The notes below the pieces were generated by a model. The model did no database searches. It saw nothing but the letters and a program-made list of their open reading frames with translations, and was not told the origin of the DNA. Both the position numbers and the translations under genes were made by a program. 64,000 nt of DNA from Zobellia roscoffensis (GTDB taxonomy: Bacteria > Bacteroidota > Bacteroidia > Flavobacteriales > Flavobacteriaceae): contig NZ_JADDXT010000002.1 in NCBI RefSeq assembly GCF_015330165.1, positions 4,913,862 to 4,977,861 of the forward strand. Reading direction: 5' to 3'. Shown in pieces: positions 8,911 to 16,802 of the stretch (its first letter is position 1; each line of letters starts with the position of its first letter).

Positions 8911-10680
8911 ATGAAATACGTTGCAATAAGACCAAAAATAATTAATCGCTATACACTAATATTCTGTCTTGGTATACTCTTTTGTAGCAGCAATTTTCTT
9001 TCAGCGCAAAATCGTCCTAATGTTTTAATTATGCTCACGGACGACCAAGGGTATGGAGATTTGGGTTCTCATGGCAACCCCTATCTAAAAACACCTAATA
9101 TTGAGGAAATAGGTAAGCAAGGCCTTGAAATGACTCATTTCTTTACCTACCCAAATTGTTCGGCCACCCGAGCGGCAATTTTGACTGGTCGCTATCCGTA
9201 CCGTACAGGGGTTACTGGCGTTACTCAAGTAGACCACCTTATGAATACCTCGGAAGAAACCATAGCAGAAATTTTATCCAAAAATGGGTATCGCACAGGG
9301 ATTTTCGGGAAGTGGCATTTAGGTGATAATGCACCCATGCGACCAACAGACCAAGGGTTTCAAGAAGCTTTGGTACACAAAGGAGGTGGCATTGGTCAAG
9401 CTGCAGGCCCTGCTGGAAACACGTATTTTGACCCCATCCTTGAGCACAATAATGAATCTAAAAAATACGAAGGGTATTGTGATGATATTTTTACCGATGC
9501 TGCATTGGACTTCATTAGCACAAAAAGTGATAAACCATTTTTCACCTATTTAGCTACCAACCTGCCGCATTTTCCTTTAGAAGTTCCTGAGGAAAAAGCA
9601 GACCCGTATAGAAAAATAGGTTTGCATGAAGATAATGCGAGAACCTATGGCATGATAGATAATATTGACGCCAATGTTGGTCGTGTGCTAAAACGGTTAA
9701 AGAAATTAGGCATAGAAGATAAAACCCTTGTTATTTTTCTTTCGGACAATGGCCCAAGAAACCGTCGTACTAAAAATGATGTGTATCCGGGCAGATGGGT
9801 ATCTAACCTAAGAGGAACCAAAACGAGTGTTTACGAATGCGGTACTCGGGTTCCTTTCTTTGTGCAATGGCCATCACATGTAAAGAAAGCGCAAACAACT
9901 AATACCATGGGTGCTGTCATTGATGTATTACCTACCATTTTGGATGTTTGCGATATTGCACCTTCAAAAGAGGTTAAAATTGATGGCCGCTCGTTATTAC
10001 CCTTATGGAAAAATGAGCCCACAGATTTTAACGACAGAGAGTTCATCACTCAAATGCACTACGGACCCACAGTTTTTAAATACATGCATTTTGCCGTCCG
10101 CACCCAAAAATATAAATTGGTAAGTCCGCATGATGATCCGCATCATATTCTTTATCAACCTAAAGACGAAGAACTGAAAGAAATACTTGCCAACCTAGAA
10201 TTATATGACGTTCAGAATGACCCGAGCGAACGTATAAATCTAGCTGGTGATCACCCTGAAATTGTAGAAAATCTTCTATCTCGTTATGAAAATTGGTTTG
10301 ACGAGGTTACCGAAGAAAGAGATTCCAAAGGAATACAACGCATCTATCTAGGGAACGCCATGCAACGTTCTACAAATTTATCTCAGTTTGATTGGGGAGG
10401 TCCTAGAGTAATTTCAAAAAACGAACTCGGCCATTGGCGCGTGAAGACAGAAGCTGGTTTATATAATGTCAGCTTTGATCTTCCTTCTTTGGAAAATGAT
10501 GGTACGGCCCATTTAAAGTACAAAGAGCTTCACTTAGAGCTTCCTATAGTTAAAAATCAAAAGAAAGTTGTTTTTAGAGACGTTACTCTTCCAGAAGGAA
10601 AAGGTAACTTCCATGCTTTCCTCAAAACAGAAAGACTCGCAAAAGGCCCTTTATTTGTTGATGTAGAGCGTGTTGATTAA
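8911..10680 (+). CDS. secreted S1-family sulfatase (first of three)
   Basis: A 589-residue arylsulfatase-fold protein with a signal peptide ending near A32-Q33. The formylglycine site is C83 in CSATRAAILTGR, a Cys-type motif with A instead of the usual P. Metal-site residues include D44 and D45 (LTDDQGYGD) and D279-N280 (LSDNGP). After about residue 490 there is a short extra beta-rich C-terminal part. It would remove a sulfate ester from carrageenan oligosaccharides; by gene order it matches the CgsC-type (S1_17) sulfatase of the Zobellia locus, from memory. It needs a maturase to form formylglycine, and none is encoded in this window. Confidence 0.85.
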   Translation: MKYVAIRPKIINRYTLIFCLGILFCSSNFLSAQNRPNVLIMLTDDQGYGDLGSHGNPYLKTPNIEEIGKQGLEMTHFFTYPNCSATRAAILTGRYPYRTGVTGVTQVDHLMNTSEETIAEILSKNGYRTGIFGKWHLGDNAPMRPTDQGFQEALVHKGGGIGQAAGPAGNTYFDPILEHNNESKKYEGYCDDIFTDAALDFISTKSDKPFFTYLATNLPHFPLEVPEEKADPYRKIGLHEDNARTYGMIDNIDANVGRVLKRLKKLGIEDKTLVIFLSDNGPRNRRTKNDVYPGRWVSNLRGTKTSVYECGTRVPFFVQWPSHVKKAQTTNTMGAVIDVLPTILDVCDIAPSKEVKIDGRSLLPLWKNEPTDFNDREFITQMHYGPTVFKYMHFAVRTQKYKLVSPHDDPHHILYQPKDEELKEILANLELYDVQNDPSERINLAGDHPEIVENLLSRYENWFDEVTEERDSKGIQRIYLGNAMQRSTNLSQFDWGGPRVISKNELGHWRVKTEAGLYNVSFDLPSLENDGTAHLKYKELHLELPIVKNQKKVVFRDVTLPEGKGNFHAFLKTERLAKGPLFVDVERVD

Positions 10681-10778
10681 GATTTATTCGGGTCGTTAAG
10701 TCATAATTTCATTGTTTCAAAACCTCCACGAGCCACACTTAAGTACCACAATTCACTCAAATCAACAACTTAAAAGGT

Positions 10779-10791
10779 TAAAATAGTGCTA
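10779..10791 (+). promoter_or_regulatory. shared 13-bp motif, copy 2
   Basis: TAAAATAGTGCTA lies 152 bp before the first GH127 start codon, inside a 250-bp gap that otherwise shows only a weak promoter-like pair (TTG at 10839 and TAATTTTC at 10859). The first ten bases are identical to copy 3. Confidence 0.4.
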
Positions 10792-10930
10792 TAACTAGAT
10801 AAAATCTACAAATCTCCTTCCCTCCTATTGTCCTTAATTTGTATGCTACGCTGCTTTATAATTTTCGTTTTTTTGATTAAGCGAATTCTCAACAAACAAC
10901 AGAGCACCGTTTTATATAAATATTCGGATT

Positions 10931-13012
10931 ATGAAAAAACTCAGCTTCACCATTTGTGTTTTATTAACCTTGGCTTCCTGTAACCAAAATACAACTGACC
11001 AAAACCAACCTTCAGAGGAAACCAAAACCAAAGACTACGCTGCCAATCTAGATATAGGTAAAGGCATTATCAACAACACCAATAGTCCCCATGTTAAACT
11101 AAAAAGTATTGACATAGGCGATTGTAAGTGGACAGAAGGTTTCTGGGCCGAAAAATGGAAAGTTGCCGAAGAAACTATGATTCCGCACATGGGTGAAATC
11201 CTAAAAGGAGATATAGGTCACGGTTATAATAACTTTAAAATAGCCGCAGGACAAAAAGAAGGAGAACATAAAGGATTCTGGTGGCATGATGGCGATTTTT
11301 ACAAGTGGATGGAAGCTAAAATGTATATCTACGGTGTAAATAAAGATGAGAAAATTGTTGAAGAAATAGATGAAATTATAGATGTAATTGCCCAAGCGCA
11401 ACAGAATGACGGGTATTTATCTACACCTGCAATCATCCGTGATGACATTGAACCTTTTACCAATAGAAAGTACCACGAGCTATACAACAGTGGCCATTTA
11501 ATGACCAGCGCCTGTATCCATTATCGTCTTACAGGAAAAACAAATTTTCTAGATATAGCAGTAAAACATGCTGATTATCTATACAAACTCTTTTCACCAA
11601 AACCAGACCACCTTAAACGGTTTGGCTTTAACCAAACACAGATTATGGGATTGGTAGAATTGTACCGTACCACTCAAGATAAGCGCTATTTGGAGTTGGC
11701 CGAACAATTCATAAATATGAGAGGTACTTATAAAATTGAGGACGATGAAACCACTTTGGGCTATCCTATTGGTGATATGGTCCAAGAGCGTGTTCCGCTT
11801 CGCGAAGAAACCGAAGCCGTGGGCCATGCGGTATTGGCTCTGTATTATTACGCAGGCGCTGCTGATGTGTACGCCGAAACCGGAGAAAAAGCATTAATCG
11901 ATGCGCTTGAAAGACTGTGGGACAACGTGACCAACAAAAAAATGTATATCACTGGAGCCATTGGTCAAACCCACTACGGACGTTCTTCTCGCCTTGATAA
12001 AATTGAAGAAGGTTTTATTGATGAATATATGATGCCAAACATGACGGCATACAATGAAACTTGTGCCAACATCTGTAATTCCATGTTCAATTATAGAATG
12101 CTCACTTTAACCGGTGATGCCAAACATGGAGATATTATGGAACTTGTACTTCACAACAGCGGACTCTCGGGCATCAGTCTTGAAGGAAAAGACTATTATT
12201 ATTCCAACCCACTACGTAAAATTGAGGGAGCGCTTGATTATGAAAAAATGAACGTTGAGTTTCCTGAAAGACAACCCTATCTTAAATGCTTTTGTTGTCC
12301 ACCAAACTTAGTACGTACCATTGCAAAATCCCCGGGATGGGCCTATAGTAAATCCGAAAATGGAATTGCCGTTAACCTATACGGAGGAAATGAATTGAAT
12401 ACTACATTATTAGACGGTTCGAAAATAAAACTGGTTCAAAAAACAGATTATCCATGGGATGGTGCCGTTAAAATAACAGTAGAAGAATCTAAAGCAGATA
12501 CTTTTGAAGTTCTGCTTCGCATACCTAGTTGGGCAAAGGACACTCAAATTAAAGTAAATGGAGTTGCAGTGGAAAATGCTACGCCTGGAACTTTTGCTAG
12601 AATAGAAAGAAAATGGAATGCAGGAGATGAGATTACTATGGATATGCCCATGGAAACCAAATTTATTGAAGGGCACCCACGTATTGAGGAAGTTCGCAAC
12701 CAAGTAGCCCTAAAAAGAGGCCCGGTGGTGTACTGTATAGAATCAGCAGATTTACCCGAAAAAACAGATATCACCAATGTTTATCTTTCTTCAAAGAAAA
12801 AATTAAAACCCACCTCTAGACCAAATTTCTTAGGAGGTGTAACCACTTTAGAGGGAGAAATTCTATTGCGCAAAGACAAGCTCGGAGAAATGTATCAAGA
12901 AGTAAGTGAACCAGAATTTCAATCCTTTAAAACCAATTTTATACCTTACTATGCTTGGAGCAATAGAGGCCAAGGAGAAATGACGGTTTTCTTACCTGTA
13001 ATCTGGAATTAG
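10931..13012 (+). CDS. GH127-family lipoprotein, anhydrogalactosidase candidate (copy 1)
   Basis: A 693-residue DUF1680/GH127 enzyme exported as a lipoprotein (lipobox ending at C17). Residues matching the GH127 zinc-thiolate site are present: putative acid/base E360 (EEGF), zinc ligands E376 and C378 (YNETC), and the Cys pair C455/C456 (CFCCPPN), the first being the presumed nucleophile. Founding GH127 members cleave beta-L-arabinofuranosides. From memory, Zobellia GH127 members in the carrageenan locus remove 3,6-anhydro-D-galactose. The gene follows a 250-bp gap and is 39 bp before an MFS porter, so it probably begins a new transcription unit. Confidence 0.8.
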   Translation: MKKLSFTICVLLTLASCNQNTTDQNQPSEETKTKDYAANLDIGKGIINNTNSPHVKLKSIDIGDCKWTEGFWAEKWKVAEETMIPHMGEILKGDIGHGYNNFKIAAGQKEGEHKGFWWHDGDFYKWMEAKMYIYGVNKDEKIVEEIDEIIDVIAQAQQNDGYLSTPAIIRDDIEPFTNRKYHELYNSGHLMTSACIHYRLTGKTNFLDIAVKHADYLYKLFSPKPDHLKRFGFNQTQIMGLVELYRTTQDKRYLELAEQFINMRGTYKIEDDETTLGYPIGDMVQERVPLREETEAVGHAVLALYYYAGAADVYAETGEKALIDALERLWDNVTNKKMYITGAIGQTHYGRSSRLDKIEEGFIDEYMMPNMTAYNETCANICNSMFNYRMLTLTGDAKHGDIMELVLHNSGLSGISLEGKDYYYSNPLRKIEGALDYEKMNVEFPERQPYLKCFCCPPNLVRTIAKSPGWAYSKSENGIAVNLYGGNELNTTLLDGSKIKLVQKTDYPWDGAVKITVEESKADTFEVLLRIPSWAKDTQIKVNGVAVENATPGTFARIERKWNAGDEITMDMPMETKFIEGHPRIEEVRNQVALKRGPVVYCIESADLPEKTDITNVYLSSKKKLKPTSRPNFLGGVTTLEGEILLRKDKLGEMYQEVSEPEFQSFKTNFIPYYAWSNRGQGEMTVFLPVIWN

Positions 13013-13015
13013 GAT

Positions 13016-13034
13016 TTATGGTAATATACCATAA
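13016..13034. promoter_or_regulatory. 19-bp perfect palindrome before the MFS porter
   Basis: TTATGGTAATATACCATAA has two perfect 8-bp arms around ATA. It fills half of the 39-bp gap between a GH127 gene and the MFS porter and ends 17 bp before the ATG. It is too AT-rich and lacks the T run of a terminator, so an operator or an RNA hairpin near the ribosome start site is more likely. Confidence 0.5.
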
Positions 13035-13051
13035 CTTAACCAAAATGATTT

Positions 13052-14632
13052 ATGGGTTCTAATAAAAAGAATGCTTTTACATACTCAACCATAGTTGCTA
13101 TGGGCGGTTTTGTCTTTGGATTGGACGCCGCCTTAATCTCAGGAACTATAAAATTCATAACTCAGGAATTTTCACTTACAGATTTGGAATTAGGCTCTGT
13201 TGTAGGCGCACCTGCTATGGGTGTACTTCTGGCGCTTGTTTTTGTTGGTTATGCATGTAACAAATTTGGCCGTAGAGCCACCTTAATGATTGCTGCGGCG
13301 CTCTATCTTTTTTCGGCTATAGCATCTGCAATGGCCCCTACCTATACACTATTATTAATTGCTCGGTTCTTAGGAGGGTTGGCTTTCAGTTCCATCTCCA
13401 TAGCATCAATGTACATTGGAGAAATAGCACCTCCAAAATGGCGTGGAAAATTGGTTTCCATGACACAAATAAATATTGTTGTAGGCCTTTCAGCGGCTTA
13501 CTTTATCAACTATCTAATTTTAGGTTTGGCAAACTCGGGAGCTCCATGGGTTCAAGAATGGGGTCTGGATGCAAATACTTGGAGGTTTATGCTAGCCACT
13601 GAAGTTATTTTCGCTTTTTTGTGGTTTCTATTGTTGTTTTTAGTTCCTAGAAGTCCAGCGTGGTTGTTATACAATGAACGCGAGCCAGAAGCTATAAAGA
13701 CGTTGCAAAAGGTAACTCCTGAAGATGAAATTCCCGCAAAAATAGCTCAAATGCGTTTCAGTCTTGAAAACAGTAATCAAGACCGTTCCCTAGGTTCTCA
13801 ATTAAAAGAAATTTTTGGCAAACCCATGCGGGTTACCATGATTATCGCAATGACCATTGCCATAGCGCAACAAGCTACCGGAATAAACGCCATTCTTTTT
13901 TATGCACCTACTGTTTTTGAACAATTGGGCATTGGAACAGATGCAGCTTTTGCCCAAGCTATTTACATTGGCCTGACTAGTATTGTATTTACAATTTTAG
14001 GTCTGCTACTGGTTGACCGCATTGGTAGAAGACCTATGATTATTTGGGGAATGTTGTGGATTATTATCAGCCTAGGAATTTGCTATTACGGTTTTAAAAC
14101 TGCAGACTACACCATAACGGGGAGTGCTATTACCGAGATGTCCTCTATTCCTAATGCCGATAGATTAAATGTCTTAGTTGATGTTTCTTATGAGAGTGAT
14201 ATTAGTTTTAAAGCTGCTTTAATTGAGACTTTAGGGGAAACCGATGCTAGAGATTATTCCGGACTATTACTCCAAAAAGCAGCGGATATAAATGCCCTAC
14301 TCATTCTAATGGGAATACTCAGTTTTATAGGTGCATTTCATTTTTCCGTAGGCCCTATTATGTGGGTCTTGTTTTCAGAGATATTCCCTATATCCCTCCG
14401 TGGTGTTGCTATACCCTTTTTCACTTTGGTCACGAGTTTTGTAAGCTATTTGGTACAGAAATTTTTCCCTTGGCAATTAGCAACTATGGGCATAAGTTCC
14501 ACCTTATTATTCTATGCCATAACGGTAAGTATCGGTTTGGTCATCCTTTACTTTTATTTAAAAGAAACTAAAAACATGACCATAGAAGAAGTGCAATTGG
14601 CATTATCCTCCCGAAGAAAACCTAAAGTTTAA
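13052..14632 (+). CDS. MFS sugar porter
   Basis: A 526-residue transporter of the sugar porter (xylose/galactose-proton symporter) family with twelve likely membrane segments. Signatures: KFGRRATL between segments 2 and 3, PRSPAWLLYN before the central loop, AQQATGINAILFYAP in segment 7, DRIGRRP, and a C-terminal KETKN in place of PETKG. A loop of about 70 residues (near 350-420) between later segments is longer than usual. It lies 15 bp before a GH127 gene lacking a signal peptide, which suggests the porter brings a small saccharide into the cytoplasm for that enzyme. The cargo is inference. Confidence 0.88.
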   Translation: MGSNKKNAFTYSTIVAMGGFVFGLDAALISGTIKFITQEFSLTDLELGSVVGAPAMGVLLALVFVGYACNKFGRRATLMIAAALYLFSAIASAMAPTYTLLLIARFLGGLAFSSISIASMYIGEIAPPKWRGKLVSMTQINIVVGLSAAYFINYLILGLANSGAPWVQEWGLDANTWRFMLATEVIFAFLWFLLLFLVPRSPAWLLYNEREPEAIKTLQKVTPEDEIPAKIAQMRFSLENSNQDRSLGSQLKEIFGKPMRVTMIIAMTIAIAQQATGINAILFYAPTVFEQLGIGTDAAFAQAIYIGLTSIVFTILGLLLVDRIGRRPMIIWGMLWIIISLGICYYGFKTADYTITGSAITEMSSIPNADRLNVLVDVSYESDISFKAALIETLGETDARDYSGLLLQKAADINALLILMGILSFIGAFHFSVGPIMWVLFSEIFPISLRGVAIPFFTLVTSFVSYLVQKFFPWQLATMGISSTLLFYAITVSIGLVILYFYLKETKNMTIEEVQLALSSRRKPKV

Positions 14633-14646
14633 TAACATTAGTACAA

Positions 14647-16617
14647 ATGAAACAAGCAACTCCGGCCAACTCAAACAGTCCGTATACGAAACTAAACAGC
14701 ATGAACATTGGTGAATGCCAATGGACCACAGGCTTTTGGGCCGATAAATTTGAGCTTTGTACCACTGCCATGGTTCCCTATATGGGCGATGTTTTATGCG
14801 GAGATGTAGGACATGCCCTTAATAATTTTAAGATTGCTGCAGGTGAAAAAGAAGGTGAACATCAAGGTATGTTCTGGCATGATGGTGACTTCTATAAATT
14901 CATGGAAGCTAAAATTTATGTTTATGCACACACCCAGGATAAAGAGTTGCTTAAGGAATTAGAGGAATACATAACCGTCATAGGGAAGGCGCAAGAAAGT
15001 GACGGATATCTACAGACTCAAATTCAATTGAGAGATGGCGTAGACCGCTACGAAAATAGAAAGTACCACGAGATGTACAATACCGGCCATTTGCTAATTA
15101 CTGCCTGCATACATCACAGGGTTACTGGACAAAGCAACTTTTTGGACATTGCCATTAAGCATGCAAATTTGTTGTACACCATTTTCATGCCTGATACAAA
15201 ACATTACGGTCGTTTTGGTTTCAATCAAACGCAGATAATGGGCTTGGTAGAATTGTACCGTACTACAGGTAATAAAAAATATTTGATCCTTGCTGAAAAG
15301 TTTATTGATAATCGTGGTAAATACGAAGTGAAGCATCATGCCACAACGGAGGGCTACCCTATTGGTGACATGGTTCAGGAGCGCACACCTTTACGTGAGT
15401 CCAATGAAGCAGTTGGCCATGCCGTTCTTGCGCTATACTATTATGCCGGTGCTGCCGATGTATATGCAGAAACAGGTGAAAAAGCACTAATTGATGCCTT
15501 AGACCGTCTTTGGGAAAATGTGACGACCAAGAAAATGTATGTAACCGGTGCCGTGGGTCAAGCCCACTATGGAGCTTCTGCAAATAGAGATATGATTGAA
15601 GAGGGATTTATAGACGCCTATATGATGCCCAATATGACCGCCTATAATGAAACCTGTGCCAACCTTTGTAACGCCATGTTCAGCTATCGTATGCTGAACC
15701 TTCATGGCGAAGCCAAATATGCAGATATTGTTGAGTTGGTGCTTTACAACAGTGCCCTTTCTGGAATTAGCGTAACAGGCAAAGAGTACTTTTATGCGAA
15801 CCCATTGCGGATGCTCAATAATACTAGAGATTATAACGCTCACGAAAATGTAACCGAAACTCCAAATAGAGAGCCTTATCTGAGTTGTTTCTGCTGCCCT
15901 CCTAACCTTGTGCGTACGATTGCTACGGTTTCGGAATGGGCTTATAGTCTTGCTGAAAATGGAGTAACCGTAAATCTATACGGTGCAAATAATCTAGACA
16001 CCCAGTTAAAAGATGGTTCCCCTATTAAGATAGCACAAGAGACAGAATACCCGTGGCAAGGAAAGGTAAAACTGATTGTTAAGGAATGTAAGGAAGATGC
16101 TTTTTCAATTAGTCTGCGTATTCCTAAATGGGCAAAAAATTCAAAACTGACACTCAACGGAGAAGAAATATCTAATACTCTAAAACCAGGAAGCTTTACT
16201 TTAATTGAACGAAATTGGAAAAAAGGTGACACCCTCGTTTTAAATATGCCAATGGAAGTTGATTTTATTGAAGGTCACCCAAGAATTGAAGAAGTACGGA
16301 ATCAAATTGCTATAAAACGTGGTCCTATAGTTTACTGTATTGAATCTCCAGATTTACCAGAGAATACAGACATTCTGGATATTTACTTCAACGGGAACAA
16401 AAAACTGGAACCAAAATATGAGCCTAATTTCTTAGGAGGCGTTACCGTTCTTGAAGGAGAAATTTTAATTAGAAAAGATAAAGGCAAAGGTATCTACAGA
16501 ACCGTACAAAAACCTGAATGGACACCATACAAGACGCAACTTGTACCTTATTTTGCGTGGAGTAATCGCGGGCAGGCCGAAATGACGGTATTCATGCCTG
16601 TTGTTTGGAAGGATTAA
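14647..16617 (+). CDS. GH127-family enzyme without signal peptide (copy 2)
   Basis: A 656-residue GH127 protein starting directly with the catalytic domain (MKQATPANSNSPYTKLNSMN) and no hydrophobic leader or lipobox, so it should be cytoplasmic. The active-site set is complete: E319, E335 and C337 (YNETC), and C416/C417 (CFCCPPN). It is similar to copies 1 and 4 along its length. The gene sits 15 bp after the MFS porter, almost certainly in the same message. This suggests hydrolysis of an imported anhydrogalactose-containing disaccharide inside the cell, next to the oxidising pathway. Confidence 0.8.
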   Translation: MKQATPANSNSPYTKLNSMNIGECQWTTGFWADKFELCTTAMVPYMGDVLCGDVGHALNNFKIAAGEKEGEHQGMFWHDGDFYKFMEAKIYVYAHTQDKELLKELEEYITVIGKAQESDGYLQTQIQLRDGVDRYENRKYHEMYNTGHLLITACIHHRVTGQSNFLDIAIKHANLLYTIFMPDTKHYGRFGFNQTQIMGLVELYRTTGNKKYLILAEKFIDNRGKYEVKHHATTEGYPIGDMVQERTPLRESNEAVGHAVLALYYYAGAADVYAETGEKALIDALDRLWENVTTKKMYVTGAVGQAHYGASANRDMIEEGFIDAYMMPNMTAYNETCANLCNAMFSYRMLNLHGEAKYADIVELVLYNSALSGISVTGKEYFYANPLRMLNNTRDYNAHENVTETPNREPYLSCFCCPPNLVRTIATVSEWAYSLAENGVTVNLYGANNLDTQLKDGSPIKIAQETEYPWQGKVKLIVKECKEDAFSISLRIPKWAKNSKLTLNGEEISNTLKPGSFTLIERNWKKGDTLVLNMPMEVDFIEGHPRIEEVRNQIAIKRGPIVYCIESPDLPENTDILDIYFNGNKKLEPKYEPNFLGGVTVLEGEILIRKDKGKGIYRTVQKPEWTPYKTQLVPYFAWSNRGQAEMTVFMPVVWKD

Positions 16618-16667
16618 AACCCATTTCCCATACTCTGTAAAAAACAGACCAGACCGTACCAAATAGA

Positions 16668-16680
16668 TAAAATAGTGCCA
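16668..16680 (+). promoter_or_regulatory. shared 13-bp motif, copy 3
   Basis: TAAAATAGTGCCA lies 135 bp before the next GH127 start, in a 185-bp gap. It shares the first ten bases with copy 2 and has one mismatch in ten with copy 1. Confidence 0.4.
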
Positions 16681-16734
16681 TTAGCGGTTAACCCACGTAA
16701 AAGGAAACATTTGTTTTAGTGTTTTATTTGTGAG

Positions 16735-16755
16735 ACTCAGACTATAATCCTGAGT
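16735..16755. promoter_or_regulatory. inverted repeat ACTCAG-N9-CTGAGT
   Basis: Two perfect 6-bp arms are separated by nine bases, 48 bp before the GH127 copy 3 start. The spacing puts the arms about one and a half helical turns apart, as in dimer-binding sites. No matching repeat was noticed elsewhere in the window. Confidence 0.35.
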
Positions 16756-16802
16756 AAACATCTCAACCTAACTAAAACATTTATCCTTTTTAAGACTCAA
16801 CT

